Source of the DNA: JBAYIE01 sp041665785
GTDB lineage: Bacteria > Bacteroidota > Bacteroidia > UKL13-3
Length of the DNA: 64,000 nt
NCBI GenBank assembly: GCA_041665785.1
Contig: JBAYIE010000015.1
Span: forward strand, 31,583-95,582
Direction: 5' to 3'
Shown: positions 8,407 through 18,977 of the stretch, piece after piece
How the letters are laid out: every line of letters starts with the position of its first letter
Position numbering within the stretch: the stretch's first letter is position 1
The notes under the pieces: model-generated
Told to the model about the DNA's origin: nothing
The model's input: only the letters and a program-made list of their open reading frames with translations
The model's database searches: none
Translations under genes and position numbers: made by a program

Positions 8407-9669
8407 CTAATTTAATCCGTACTTTCTTTTATATCTCTCGTAAAGCTCTTGCTGCTGTGCGGTTAATGGAACTTCAATACCATCCAGATAAACAGCGCGC
8501 AGTCGGTTGCCTCCCATATCCAGAATATCTCCTTCACTGATCAGCATGGTAGCAGCCATTCCCCGACTCAAGATTCCGGTTAAATGATCGACACCGCATA
8601 TTTTTGCTGCATTGCCTGTGATGCACATCAATGCTTCCTCTTTGGTTAAGCCATAGGCTGCTGCAGTACCTGCATTAAACATCAGATTTCTTGATTCCCA
8701 GCTTCCGGTATGACCAATGGCAACAGGAATACCGGCCTTCATCAGTAATGCGGGCAATCTGTAAGGCATATCAATATCTTCATGGTTGTATCGCGGCAGG
8801 CGATGCAAATGATTCAGTATCACGGAGACCTTTCTTTCCTTTAAAAAATCAATGAGCAAATAGGCTTCATCCGCCCCCACCAGCACCACTTTCAATTCTT
8901 CAAATTGTTTGAAATAATTCAGGCTTTGCAAAATTGCAGTTGCCGATACAGCATGCACATACAGCCGTTTGGTTCCATCAAACAATCCTTTAAGGGATGC
9001 ATAGCGTAAATTTATTTGTTCGGGTGAAGGAAGTTTATTGTACTTCTCAGCCTGCAAAAACAAATCTGCAATCATACGTGTTGCGTTAGCCATTCTTTCG
9101 TCCTGCTTAGCCATTTCTTCCCACGGATTGGCTTCAGGCCAAAATACATGAATACCATCGTCTTGTTTAATCACTGCGTCTTCCCAATTCCAGGCACTTG
9201 TACGCATCAACGATGAACTCCCTGAAACAAAACCGCCTTGCGGAACGGATTGTACATAAGTGATTCCGTTGAATAAAGCGGTTGGTAATTGTTTTGAATC
9301 GGTGTTGAAAGCAACCAACGATCTTGCATTGGGATTGAGCATTCCTGTTTCTATATAATCCCGCGTTGCCCGAACTGCATCAATTTCATTCAATCCGATA
9401 AAACTATTCAGACAAATAATTCCCGGGTAAATATGCTTCCCTGCAACATCAATTACCTGCGCCGAATTTGCCTCGATTTGCTTCCCAACTTCTACAATCT
9501 TTCCATTTTGAATCAAAATATCACCGCTTTCTATTCGTGTACCATCGCCCAAATGCAAGGTAGCTCCTCGGAAAAGTAAAGGTGTGACCTGAGCTAAAAC
9601 AGATGTTAAACTCAGAATTATCCCTATAAGCAAACTGCTGCATTTCATCTTATTCATTGCCAAAATCAT
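8407..9669 (-). CDS. Amidohydrolase-fold secreted protein lacking the HxH metal motif
   Basis: A 420-aa protein with a signal peptide (ending near TSVLAQ) and the composite-domain amidohydrolase fold, including GKHIYPGIICLNSF, GHTG and the ending segment with AATMLISEGDIL. The first metal-binding motif, normally HxH after the PG strand, reads CLNSF, so a standard binuclear metal site is unlikely. It overlaps the end of the larger amidohydrolase gene by 20 bp; Met codons at 9657 and 9648 are equally plausible starts. Five bases separate it from the MenI-like gene. Role unknown; possibly a partner subunit of the upstream protein. Confidence 0.75.
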   Translation of the reverse strand: MILAMNKMKCSSLLIGIILSLTSVLAQVTPLLFRGATLHLGDGTRIESGDILIQNGKIVEVGKQIEANSAQVIDVAGKHIYPGIICLNSFIGLNEIDAVRATRDYIETGMLNPNARSLVAFNTDSKQLPTALFNGITYVQSVPQGGFVSGSSSLMRTSAWNWEDAVIKQDDGIHVFWPEANPWEEMAKQDERMANATRMIADLFLQAEKYNKLPSPEQINLRYASLKGLFDGTKRLYVHAVSATAILQSLNYFKQFEELKVVLVGADEAYLLIDFLKERKVSVILNHLHRLPRYNHEDIDMPYRLPALLMKAGIPVAIGHTGSWESRNLMFNAGTAAAYGLTKEEALMCITGNAAKICGVDHLTGILSRGMAATMLISEGDILDMGGNRLRAVYLDGIEVPLTAQQQELYERYKRKYGLN

Positions 9670-12616
9670 TTATGGTTTCACAAGTATATTCTTCTGTTAT
9701 CCGGGATTTCTTCTTTTCGGTTTTCTCCCCTTTCTCCTGTAAAGCAATCAGTTTTTGAATAATACGTTGTCTTTCCTGATCAATGGTCTGGCGCATCTGT
9801 TCATCCAGCTGATAGTCAAACATACAACGACCGTCTACAAAAGTATAAGCTACTTTAGCATAAACACTGAGTGGATTTGCCGTCCACAACACCAAATCAG
9901 CATCTTTACCGGGTTTAATGCTCCCCATGCGTTTATCCAGATGCAACAGTTTAGCAGGGTTGAGCGTCACCATTTTCCATGCTTCCATTTCACTCATTCC
10001 TCCGTATTTCATTGTTTTTGCAGCTTCCTGATTCAGCCTGCGACCCATTTCCGCATCATCGGAATTGATAGCTGTAACAATATTCATTTTTGTTAACAGA
10101 GCGGCATTGTAGGGAATGGCTTCCATTACTTCCATTTTATACGCCCACCAATCAGCAAATGTACTGGCACCGGCACCATGCTTTTTCATTTTGTCGGCAA
10201 CCTTATACCCTTCCAGTATATGGGTAAAGGTATTAATCGTGAATCCGAACGAATCAGCCAGATGCATTAACATATTGATTTCGGATTGCACATACGAATG
10301 ACAGGTAATGAATCGCCTTTTGTTTAAAATTTCTACAAGCGCTTCCAGTTCCAGATTTCTATGTTTGCCTTTCTGTCTTTCATATTCCAGGGCCCGTACA
10401 AAAGCATCCCAATCGGTTTGTTCCACTCCCATACGGGTTTGAGGATAACGGATGGTAGCACGGTCGCCCCAATTGCTTTGCTTAACATTTTCACCCAAAG
10501 CAAATTTGATAAATCCATCGGCTCCATCTATTTTCATTGCATCGGGTAACATACCCCAGCGTAATTTGATCATGGCACTCTGACCTCCTATAGGATTTGC
10601 AGATCCATGCAACAATTGTGAAGCCACTACCCCACCCGATAATTGCCGGTATATATTGATGTCCTCGCTGTTTATGACATCCCCCATTCTTACTTCGCTC
10701 GTTACAGATTGTGTTCCTTCGTTTACTCCGCGGGTCAAGGCGATATGTGAATGCTCATCTATGATCCCGCTGGTTAAGAACTTCCCGGTTCCGTCAATTT
10801 CGCGGGCTGCGTTGGGCTTTAAATCTTTTCCAATCTGTTTGATTTTACCTTGTTCAATCCAAACATCTGTATTGTATAAGATGCTATCTGTTTCGTTGGT
10901 CCAAACAGTTGCATTTCGTATCACAACCGACTCCTGAACCGGAATCGTTGCCCTTCCATAATCGGTAAACGGATAAACGATTTCACCGGTTGATTCCAAA
11001 ATGGTGGTATCCGGTTTCATCGGTTCTGTGGCCAGCGTTTTGATTCGTTGTGCTGTGAAATATGTCGTAATGCCAAGGGTATCAGTAATACTTCCTGCCA
11101 ATTTGAAAACGGAAGGAGGTATGGTATCTTCAGATTCCAACCATAACACCATTGAGATGAATTTTTTCTTTATGCGTAAAGTACTCTTATAAAGTGCACC
11201 GTCTTCTGTCAAGGTACCTTTGATAGTATCTTTCCCCAACAAACTTAAAGTTGTTTTTTTTCGGTTTCCTGAAATGGAAAATCCGGAATAATTTAACGGC
11301 CACAGAAAACGATATTCTCCATTCAACGCAAGACCAGACTTTTCCTGCAAGATTCTACGCTTGCCGCCGCTCCAGCATTCCAGTATCTGCGAACTAGGTT
11401 CAAACAAATCACCTGAAACCACGATAAAATTTGCCAGCTTTCCTGCATTCAACGAACCCAATTGATGTTCTTGTTGTAGCCATTTAGCAGGGTTGTATGT
11501 TAATGCTTTTAATGCTTCCTGTGGAGGCAATCCCTGCTTCTCAGCCTTACGCAGATTGCTCAAAAATTCCTGTGCATTTTCACAACCTGAGGCAGTGAAT
11601 GAAAATTCTATTCCAGTTTGATACATCCGCAACGGATTGGAAGGTGCAAGTTCCCAATGTTTAAGATCACTGGTTGAAATCATATGGGCTTCAAAGCTGT
11701 TATCAATCTGATAGGGTTTTGGAAAATTTATGGGTAATATGATCCGACTTCCGGTTATGGCTTTAATATCGCCGGACCGTTGATATTCATTCCCGCAACC
11801 CTTAATGATATAAGCCGTGTTGAATTCCCTTGCTATATTATTCACCCTGAAAATATCAAGTTTGTCGTTAACGGCAAAGATGGAAGGCAATGTCTGCAAC
11901 TGATTAAATGCTTCCAACGAAATATTTTTCTCGGTTGCTTGCGTTTTATACCATTGAGCGTCGTAATATGTTTGACGCAACAAGGCTATAATTCCGGTAA
12001 GCGAAGAAGGATACTGTTGCGTTGAAGTACCCTTGCTGAACGAATAACCAGCAGCTGCTCTTTCGTTCAATATCAGATCTTGTTCTTTAGCTTTCGCTGT
12101 TAGCACCAACGTCGAAGTTCCCCTGCATATACCGTCCTGAACTCCACTTAGTACAGCACCAAAACCGCATTCCGATAAAACTTTTGCTTTTTCTTCATCA
12201 TACCTGAATAATGCTACGGCATTCACCTCCGACCGAATAGCCTCGTTCCATGAATAAGCGCCCTGCTTGGAAGACAAAAATCCATGCTCGCCCGTTTCTC
12301 CTTTGTCCTGTTTAAATTGTATTCCGTATGAAGAGTACAAATCCACAAAGGCCGGATAGATCATTTTGCCTGTACAATCCAATACAATTGCATCAAGAGG
12401 AATTTTTACTCCCTTTCCAACTGACTCAATTTTTTGTTTTCGGATTACCAGCGTAGCATCTTCCAGTTTAGTTTTATAGTCTATATAAATCGTTGCATGT
12501 GTAAAAGCATAACATTGAATTTCCGGATTTGCCGGTCCATTAACCGGAACGGAAGGCTGTGCTGAAACAACAAAGAAATTTCCAATGGTAACTAATAATG
12601 TGAACAGGTATTTCAT
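9650..12616 (-). CDS. Two-module amidohydrolase, exported
   Basis: A 988-aa protein with a clear signal peptide (MKYLFTLLVTIGNFFVVSAQ) and two amidohydrolase-like modules. The N-terminal half (about 25-420) has the fold signature GKMIYPAFVDLYSS but no HxH. The C-terminal half (about 575-960) keeps the metal motif in IDEHSH, later histidines (TCHSY, FTHILEG) and the aspartate NSDDAEM, as in imidazolonepropionase-like hydrolases. Only this half is likely catalytic. It is the first gene of a tightly packed minus-strand set with the next amidohydrolase, the MenI-like gene and menF. The substrate is unknown; cyclic amides or peptides are possible for this family. Confidence 0.82.
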   Translation of the reverse strand: MKYLFTLLVTIGNFFVVSAQPSVPVNGPANPEIQCYAFTHATIYIDYKTKLEDATLVIRKQKIESVGKGVKIPLDAIVLDCTGKMIYPAFVDLYSSYGIQFKQDKGETGEHGFLSSKQGAYSWNEAIRSEVNAVALFRYDEEKAKVLSECGFGAVLSGVQDGICRGTSTLVLTAKAKEQDLILNERAAAGYSFSKGTSTQQYPSSLTGIIALLRQTYYDAQWYKTQATEKNISLEAFNQLQTLPSIFAVNDKLDIFRVNNIAREFNTAYIIKGCGNEYQRSGDIKAITGSRIILPINFPKPYQIDNSFEAHMISTSDLKHWELAPSNPLRMYQTGIEFSFTASGCENAQEFLSNLRKAEKQGLPPQEALKALTYNPAKWLQQEHQLGSLNAGKLANFIVVSGDLFEPSSQILECWSGGKRRILQEKSGLALNGEYRFLWPLNYSGFSISGNRKKTTLSLLGKDTIKGTLTEDGALYKSTLRIKKKFISMVLWLESEDTIPPSVFKLAGSITDTLGITTYFTAQRIKTLATEPMKPDTTILESTGEIVYPFTDYGRATIPVQESVVIRNATVWTNETDSILYNTDVWIEQGKIKQIGKDLKPNAAREIDGTGKFLTSGIIDEHSHIALTRGVNEGTQSVTSEVRMGDVINSEDINIYRQLSGGVVASQLLHGSANPIGGQSAMIKLRWGMLPDAMKIDGADGFIKFALGENVKQSNWGDRATIRYPQTRMGVEQTDWDAFVRALEYERQKGKHRNLELEALVEILNKRRFITCHSYVQSEINMLMHLADSFGFTINTFTHILEGYKVADKMKKHGAGASTFADWWAYKMEVMEAIPYNAALLTKMNIVTAINSDDAEMGRRLNQEAAKTMKYGGMSEMEAWKMVTLNPAKLLHLDKRMGSIKPGKDADLVLWTANPLSVYAKVAYTFVDGRCMFDYQLDEQMRQTIDQERQRIIQKLIALQEKGEKTEKKKSRITEEYTCETINDFGNE

Positions 12617-12693
12617 CCGTAATAATTATATGGGCCAAGATAACCGTTTGAAAGGATTCTGAAAATGGTCCGCAATAATTTACACCCCCTATA

Positions 12694-12727
12694 AACGACT
12701 CACGCGGCTCAAGGCCGCGTGATCGTT
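12694..12727. other. Strong GC-rich hairpin between two minus-strand genes
   Basis: TCACGCGGC (12700-12708) pairs perfectly with GCCGCGTGA (12714-12722) around TCAAG, and AACGA/TCGTT extends the stem past one bulged C. It lies 44 bp after the end of the giant T9SS gene on the minus strand and 78 bp before the amidohydrolase start. There is no T tract, so it is a processing or weak termination hairpin, or a dispersed palindrome, rather than a classic terminator. Confidence 0.6.
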
Positions 12728-12770
12728 ATGAATAATTAAATAAAAACCGGGGAGACTTGTTCAGATCCGG

Positions 12771-15700
12771 TTATCGGAGCAACGTAATTGAACCGGAATA
12801 TTTATAAAGTTTACCGTTGAAACTGGTAGCATTAACCTGATAGATATAAACATCCTGAGGACATTCAGCACCTGTATTGTTTATTCTTCCATTCCAACCT
12901 TCTTCTGCTTTATTCGAATAGAATACTTGTTGACCCCAACGATTGAAAACAAATACTTCAACAGTGGCATAACCGGTAGCAGCAATCTGGAAATGACGGT
13001 TACAATCAGGATCACTATCCGGACAATCTACTTGTGAATTCGGATAAAATGCATTTGGAGTAAACACGGTGATATCCGGTTGAATACGCATAATCAGTGT
13101 CATTGTATCCCAGCATCCGTACTCTGTTGTTACTGTCATTTTAATGAGTGTGGTATCTTCTTTGAACTGAACATTTTTCGGATTCGGTTCGGTGAAAATC
13201 CGGGTGGCGTCATCTGCTTGCGGCAAATAACCCATCTCCCACTTGTAGTTCATAGCACTGTTATCACGCACATACGATTCGTTTGTAAACGTATAGAATG
13301 GCTTCGCTACGGTAGTAAATGGAGGGTCGAAACTAAATCCGGCTTCAGGATTTGCACGCACAATCATTTGCCCCTGCTCAGAAGTTGCGGTACAAGCTGT
13401 AGATTCACCGCTGGTTACAACCAATTTAAATGGATGTGTTCCGTTGGTTCCATACTCTGCTATTGTTCGCGCAAATGAAGAATCACCAGTATTGCCGCTA
13501 TAATTGTCATCCCATACCCACAGATAAGTAGCATTCGGAACTCCGGTTGGATTAGCGTGAATATTTGAAGTCAATGGTTCACAACCATCGCAATCCGGAC
13601 AAGTAAAGGAAGCCACCGGCACCTGATCTATACGGATTTCTGTTGAATCTTTATGAGCAGCACAAACTCCTACACCAACACCCGGTTTTTTCACACTGGT
13701 TGCATATATCCATACGGTACCGGCAGGTTTAGTTTTACCGCCGTAAGGTGTAAAATTGGTATACAATTGAGTCTTATCCGTAAAATCACCACCGCTTGAA
13801 GTCCACTCCAGATCATAATCTACAGATGGCTGCACATCCGCAGAAACGCCAATTTCATCCGTATATTGACATAATGCCCCTCCCGGTGTAACCACTACAA
13901 TCGGAGGTTGCTCCACGGTGATACGCGCAGTATCCCAATTTGAACAAGTTACCGCACCATTGGATTGTATTACCTGGAAAATAGCACTGTGTACACCCGG
14001 TGTTACCAACGGATCACTGGAATTGAAGAATGCATTCGGATTTGGTGTGTTATCTACTGCACTTGTAATAGGTCCCCATGCGGTTGTACCCTGATACGAA
14101 TAAGTAGCATTCGGATTTGGATTGGTATTTCCTTTGCGGAACTCACCATCAATTTTGGTAAACAGATCGTAGTTACCGGTATTGCGACAAACCGTAAGCT
14201 CTTTCTGATTATCGCTGGTTGAGGAGAATGACACATTCACTGTTGGGTAACCTACTATATTAATATAGGTTGTATCAGCAACGATACATCCACCGGTAGT
14301 GTCTTTGTAAATCATACGTTGACGACTGCTCGTAGACATTGGTACTGTTGTAATCGATGCGTCAAACTCCGTTCCACTGTTAATAATTCCCGAATTGATT
14401 CCTAAATTATCAGAATACCAATATGTACCTCCAGTAACCGGAACAATGCTGGCTCCGCTCTTGGTAGCAATATTGAATGTAGGTTCGTTTTTACAAATAC
14501 TGAATTCAGATCCGGCATCTATCACCGGCACCGGAATTACTGTAAATATGGTGGTATCCATGTTCACACAATTCGTAGAATAGTTTACAAAGTTGTAGGT
14601 ATAATTATAAGTCTGGTAGTATCGATACGTCATAATATTACGTGCAGGCAATTTCAATACACCCGGTTTTGTCGGATTAAAGAAATAGCGTTTGCTCGGA
14701 ATCATGATCGAATCAATACCATTACCGGTCCATGTACATTGAGGCGAATTCGTAGAAGTCATAACCGGAGTTACCTGACGCGCTCCTTGATTTGCAAGAG
14801 TTGAAATTTCCAGCGATCCCAAATTTTCGCACCGCAACAAATGCGTTCCCGCATTTACAGGCGGACGACCATATACGATCACAGCAGCCGAATCTGAGTT
14901 GCGGCAACCATACAAAGGCTCAGTATAAGAATATTGAACATAGTTGGTGTAAGTCAGATAATTATCGCCCGGAGGTAAACTCTTCAGACTGTCAATTTTA
15001 ATTTGTGGCTGCGTAGTAACACCAGGTCCGGTAGTTGGATAAATCACCGCTAACGGAGATCTTGGATAGCTCCAGATACCTGTACCCCCTTGCTGTCCGG
15101 GAACCGGAGTATTAAATGGAATCAGGTTCATCAATTGCGTTCCGTAACAGGTTAACATCGGTTGAGAAGGCTTGCTTAATGTAGGCAACGGTCGAACCGT
15201 AATGGCAACAGTATCTACAGCCCTGCACTCCAGATTCCTGGTAGTGGTATCCGGATAACTCTGAAAGACCGTGACCTCATATTTGGTTGGCAATCCCAGG
15301 CTGGTCGGACTCACCTGTACATAAGGAATATGCGATTTGGAAGCAATGGTTGCTCCGCTGGTCAGATTCCTCCAGAGGTATAATTGACCGCCGGTTGCCA
15401 TAAGGGTTGTTGTATCTTTCTGGCACAGGGAAGTATCCAATCCTGCATTGGCCATGATACGCGCATTCACAAACAGTTTCATACTGTCGGTACTTTGACA
15501 GCCAAATGTATCCGTAAGTGTAACCAAGAAGGTATTGGAATCCTGCCGGACTATTACCTGAGTGGTATCCGCAGTATTCCAGAGGAAGGAACGGATATTT
15601 CCCAAATTATTTCCAGGATCAATCGCAAATGTATCTCCGTAACAAATTCGGGCTGAATCAATAAGTGTGCTGACCGGTAATTGTTTCACTTGTACAGTTA

Positions 15701-17621
15701 TGGAATCCCATGTACGGCATCCGTTGATATCGCGCACCTGCAATGTATAGTTGCGTGTAAATTGCGGAGTAATATTAAGATTGGCTGAAGTGTAAATAGG
15801 ACCATTCAGCGGAGTAAATGTATCCTTGATATTGTTAAACCAACGATAAAAATACGGCGATTGTCCCCATCGGGCCGAAGCACCAATGGTCATCGGCACA
15901 TTTTTACAGGTAAATGTATCCCGCACCGTTGCGTCAACCATTGTATCAACAATGAGGGTATCGCGATAGGTGCGTGTACAGAAACCACCTGTTGACGGGC
16001 CTAACATATTCACAGAAAGTTCAATCAGATATTTACCTCCGCGGGAGAAGTATATTATAGGAGAACTTTGCACATTGGCATACGAATATGCACCTCCGGC
16101 AAAAGAGAAATCACCGGGGTTTTTAGCAATGAGTAACGTGGTACTTTGAAAAGACTGAGGTGGTAATATCGAAGGATCTTTTTTGTACCTGACCTGCCAA
16201 TATCCGCATTGGTGCGGAACCTGTTCGATACTTACGCTGGCTCTTGGCAAGACTCGAATCTGGAAGGCCTGGGTAAGAATACCGGGATATGGACAACGGC
16301 TATCAATTGCTTTAATAGTGAAAGGATATGTAGTTGGTTGACCACGTTTACAATGAACGTCCTGCGGTGTCCAGCAAACTTTATACGAATCTTCACGCGG
16401 ACCCAGTTGAGTACGTTTGGTAGGGTCGTAATTTGGAATAAAGGTCGCACCAAAATTCTCCATTACTTTATTCCAGGCTAAGAATGTAGTATCGGAAACT
16501 GTTGGCGGATTAAAATCGGTGTCCTTTGCAATTACATCAAAACACAATTGATCACCCGCACAAATCTCGTATTTAGTTTTAGGTTTGAGCGGTGGAATTC
16601 CGGGTGGGTCCGTTCGTAATGTAGGTGGCGAATTCGGATCACAGAATTTTATAAACATCTGCAAATCCCTTCGTGTGACCCCGACGACCACATATTGACC
16701 ATTGATGAGGCGCCATTGTTCCATACGCAGAGACAAAACTCCGGTGAATGGAAATGCGTTTGGAGTAAACATGATATCACCTGTAAGCTGGTCAACTTTA
16801 ATACCAAAAGGATAGTTACCGCTCAACGGTGGTTTGTAAGGCATTGGAATATCATACGAGTAAGGTGCGATATAAGTTGCACTTACACCATAACCATACA
16901 AAGCAGAAGTAAAAGAGTATACCAGTGAATCCAGATCCGGATCAAAAGCTCCATTGTTAAAAACAAATCCCTGACCAGCACATAAAATTGCATAAGGGTC
17001 GTTGGTCAAATCCGGTGAATTACAATCAGGATATGTAGCGGCACAACGATTAACGGTAGCCTCTGTATAAAAATTCTGAGGACTGATATTCTGGATAGCT
17101 CCGTTACGACAACATTCTTCAAATGAAAATACAAGATTGCAACATCCTGCAGGAATACCAGAGTTTGGACCGATATTTACAATGCCCTGAAATTCGTAGC
17201 GCTCGATACCCGGCGTTAAAGTTCCGGCAGTAACACAACCCATATTGGTACAAATCATTTTTCCATTGGAACAACGTGGATTCGGATTTACGTCACGCAC
17301 GCTCACACCAGTAACTGTAAAAGTTAGAAATGTAGTTCCGTTACAGGTTGGATCTGCTCCACGTACGGTCATAGATTTTGTACATGCCGCAATATTTGTA
17401 CAGCTACCGCTACAAGTTGGAATACCCGCACAGTCGCGATAGAATACCAGTGTTACCCGATAGTCTCCGCTTGCATTGATACACTTGTAAGTAACATCAC
17501 TACCCACCATGTGCGAAGCATGAGCTTGCTGTGCGCTGAATCCGAACAGAAAAACGGCCAGCAGAAATGCCATTCGCATCACTCTGGTTTTCCATTCCCT
17601 ACTTAAATTTATACTTTTCAT
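12771..17621 (-). CDS. Giant secreted protein with T9SS type B (gliding-motility-associated) C-terminal domain
   Basis: A 1616-aa exported protein. The signal peptide lies at about residues 1-36 (hydrophobic AFLLAVFLFGFSAQQAHA). The N-terminal part (HMVGSDVTYKC, VTLVFYRDCAG) is a cysteine-rich domain often seen at the start of such adhesin-like proteins. The middle contains many Ig/PKD-like beta-modules with conserved C and W-containing strands. The last about 90 residues (TPNAFYPN, VFNRWGQQVFYS, GWNGR, DVYIYQV) are the gliding-motility-associated C-terminal domain that directs type B T9SS export. It is likely displayed on the cell surface, for adhesion or sheath formation. No enzymatic domain was seen. 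Confidence 0.9.
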   Translation of the reverse strand: MKSINLSREWKTRVMRMAFLLAVFLFGFSAQQAHASHMVGSDVTYKCINASGDYRVTLVFYRDCAGIPTCSGSCTNIAACTKSMTVRGADPTCNGTTFLTFTVTGVSVRDVNPNPRCSNGKMICTNMGCVTAGTLTPGIERYEFQGIVNIGPNSGIPAGCCNLVFSFEECCRNGAIQNISPQNFYTEATVNRCAATYPDCNSPDLTNDPYAILCAGQGFVFNNGAFDPDLDSLVYSFTSALYGYGVSATYIAPYSYDIPMPYKPPLSGNYPFGIKVDQLTGDIMFTPNAFPFTGVLSLRMEQWRLINGQYVVVGVTRRDLQMFIKFCDPNSPPTLRTDPPGIPPLKPKTKYEICAGDQLCFDVIAKDTDFNPPTVSDTTFLAWNKVMENFGATFIPNYDPTKRTQLGPREDSYKVCWTPQDVHCKRGQPTTYPFTIKAIDSRCPYPGILTQAFQIRVLPRASVSIEQVPHQCGYWQVRYKKDPSILPPQSFQSTTLLIAKNPGDFSFAGGAYSYANVQSSPIIYFSRGGKYLIELSVNMLGPSTGGFCTRTYRDTLIVDTMVDATVRDTFTCKNVPMTIGASARWGQSPYFYRWFNNIKDTFTPLNGPIYTSANLNITPQFTRNYTLQVRDINGCRTWDSITVQVKQLPVSTLIDSARICYGDTFAIDPGNNLGNIRSFLWNTADTTQVIVRQDSNTFLVTLTDTFGCQSTDSMKLFVNARIMANAGLDTSLCQKDTTTLMATGGQLYLWRNLTSGATIASKSHIPYVQVSPTSLGLPTKYEVTVFQSYPDTTTRNLECRAVDTVAITVRPLPTLSKPSQPMLTCYGTQLMNLIPFNTPVPGQQGGTGIWSYPRSPLAVIYPTTGPGVTTQPQIKIDSLKSLPPGDNYLTYTNYVQYSYTEPLYGCRNSDSAAVIVYGRPPVNAGTHLLRCENLGSLEISTLANQGARQVTPVMTSTNSPQCTWTGNGIDSIMIPSKRYFFNPTKPGVLKLPARNIMTYRYYQTYNYTYNFVNYSTNCVNMDTTIFTVIPVPVIDAGSEFSICKNEPTFNIATKSGASIVPVTGGTYWYSDNLGINSGIINSGTEFDASITTVPMSTSSRQRMIYKDTTGGCIVADTTYINIVGYPTVNVSFSSTSDNQKELTVCRNTGNYDLFTKIDGEFRKGNTNPNPNATYSYQGTTAWGPITSAVDNTPNPNAFFNSSDPLVTPGVHSAIFQVIQSNGAVTCSNWDTARITVEQPPIVVVTPGGALCQYTDEIGVSADVQPSVDYDLEWTSSGGDFTDKTQLYTNFTPYGGKTKPAGTVWIYATSVKKPGVGVGVCAAHKDSTEIRIDQVPVASFTCPDCDGCEPLTSNIHANPTGVPNATYLWVWDDNYSGNTGDSSFARTIAEYGTNGTHPFKLVVTSGESTACTATSEQGQMIVRANPEAGFSFDPPFTTVAKPFYTFTNESYVRDNSAMNYKWEMGYLPQADDATRIFTEPNPKNVQFKEDTTLIKMTVTTEYGCWDTMTLIMRIQPDITVFTPNAFYPNSQVDCPDSDPDCNRHFQIAATGYATVEVFVFNRWGQQVFYSNKAEEGWNGRINNTGAECPQDVYIYQVNATSFNGKLYKYSGSITLLR

Positions 17622-17804
17622 ATCCTCTAATTTTTCTAATCTGTCTCAATAACCTGAGATAATTTTACCCGCGATCGGACTGTATATCTTGTGTTATTTT
17701 AGCTTCAAATTTATGACTTGCCCTTCTTAATTTTTTCTTAAGAATACCCCCGAAACCATTATTAAGCAAAGTTTAAGAGTACTTAGTCATTCCGGCTAAT
17801 TTAA

Positions 17805-17812
17805 TAAATTTG
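17805..17812 (+). promoter_or_regulatory. -7 promoter box in front of the threonine-synthase-like gene
   Basis: TAAATTTG matches TAnnTTTG exactly, 18 bp before the ATG at 17831. No clear -33 TTG is found at proper spacing. The box covers the TTG codon at 17810 that would otherwise extend the frame, so it favours the ATG start. Confidence 0.5.
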
Positions 17813-17830
17813 GTACATTGCGCACCTATC

Positions 17831-18913
17831 ATGCATGAGGGAATTTTAAGAAATACACGAACAGGTGCTGCCATATTGGCTTCAGAGCCTTATTTTATTA
17901 GCCCTGAGGGCGATTTATTGGATCTGGAATTTGAGCCTATTTTTGACTTAAAGGCCATTGCCCGGAGAAAACCAAATCTTTGGAGATACCGGGAAGCCAT
18001 ACCAATCGCACTGGATGAAAATATTGTATCTGTAAATGAGGGTTTTACACCATTGTTGCCCTTAAATTTTCTGGGTAATCAGGTTTGGGTAAAACAGGAA
18101 CAATTATTCAGCTCCGGATCTTACAAAGACCGGGGAGCATCGGTTTTAATGAGCAAAGTCAAATCTCTGGGGATCAAGCATGTAGTACAAGATTCATCCG
18201 GAAATGCAGGATGTGCCATTGCCGCCTATTCGGCCGTGGCCGGAATTTCCTGCGAAATTTTTGTTCCCGCATCCACTTCTTCATCTAAAATTCGTCAGAT
18301 TCAGGCCTATGGAGCAAAGATTCAACTGATTGAAGGAAGCAGGGAAAAAACTGCCGAAGCTGCCCGGGCGGCATCCAGATCCAGTTACTATGCCAGTCAT
18401 TGCGTCAATCCCTATTTTTTTCAGGGTACCAAAACATTTGCATACGAGATTTGCGAACAAATGGATTGGAAAGTGCCGGAAACACTGATTTTACCGGCCG
18501 GAAACGGCACACTGATTCTGGGTTGCTTTATTGGATTCAATGATTTGATGCGGGCCGGAATAACGGATCGCGTACCGAAAATTATTGCCATTCAGGCGGA
18601 AGCCTGCTCTCCGCTTTTGCATGCTTTTAATCAAACCTCCATGCCTGCAATTACTCCTACACTGGCCGAAGGTATTGCCATTGAACATCCGGTCAGAATG
18701 CATCAGATTCTTGACGCCGTTCATTCAACACAAGGATTCTTTATTGGCGTAACAGAGTCGGAAATCATGGAAAGCCAGCGGGAATGTGGCCTGCACGGCT
18801 TTTATATAGAACCTTCTGCTGCCGCAACCATTGCAGGAGTAAAACGCTTTTTGAACGGTTATTCTTCTGCATCTGTGGTAACCTTGTTTAGCGGACACGG
18901 ATTGAAAAAATAA
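17831..18913 (+). CDS. PLP-dependent threonine-synthase-like enzyme
   Basis: A fold-type II PLP enzyme of 360 aa. The cofactor lysine is in SGSYKDRG, followed by the substrate-binding DSSGNAG loop and the phosphate-binding glycine stretch LPAGNGT. The arrangement and the N-terminal segment (LDLEFEPIFDL, RKPNLWRYREAIP) resemble archaeal/plant-type threonine synthases, which make threonine from O-phosphohomoserine. A related ammonia-lyase or cysteate synthase function cannot be ruled out. An upstream in-frame TTG (17810) lies inside the promoter box, so ATG 17831 is chosen. The gene is monocistronic and converges on the winged-helix regulator operon. Confidence 0.78.
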   Translation: MHEGILRNTRTGAAILASEPYFISPEGDLLDLEFEPIFDLKAIARRKPNLWRYREAIPIALDENIVSVNEGFTPLLPLNFLGNQVWVKQEQLFSSGSYKDRGASVLMSKVKSLGIKHVVQDSSGNAGCAIAAYSAVAGISCEIFVPASTSSSKIRQIQAYGAKIQLIEGSREKTAEAARAASRSSYYASHCVNPYFFQGTKTFAYEICEQMDWKVPETLILPAGNGTLILGCFIGFNDLMRAGITDRVPKIIAIQAEACSPLLHAFNQTSMPAITPTLAEGIAIEHPVRMHQILDAVHSTQGFFIGVTESEIMESQRECGLHGFYIEPSAAATIAGVKRFLNGYSSASVVTLFSGHGLKK

Positions 18914-18977
18914 ATACACCCAGATCACTTGAAAAAGATAGAACCGTTTGATTACCGGCAACAATCGGAAAACAGTA

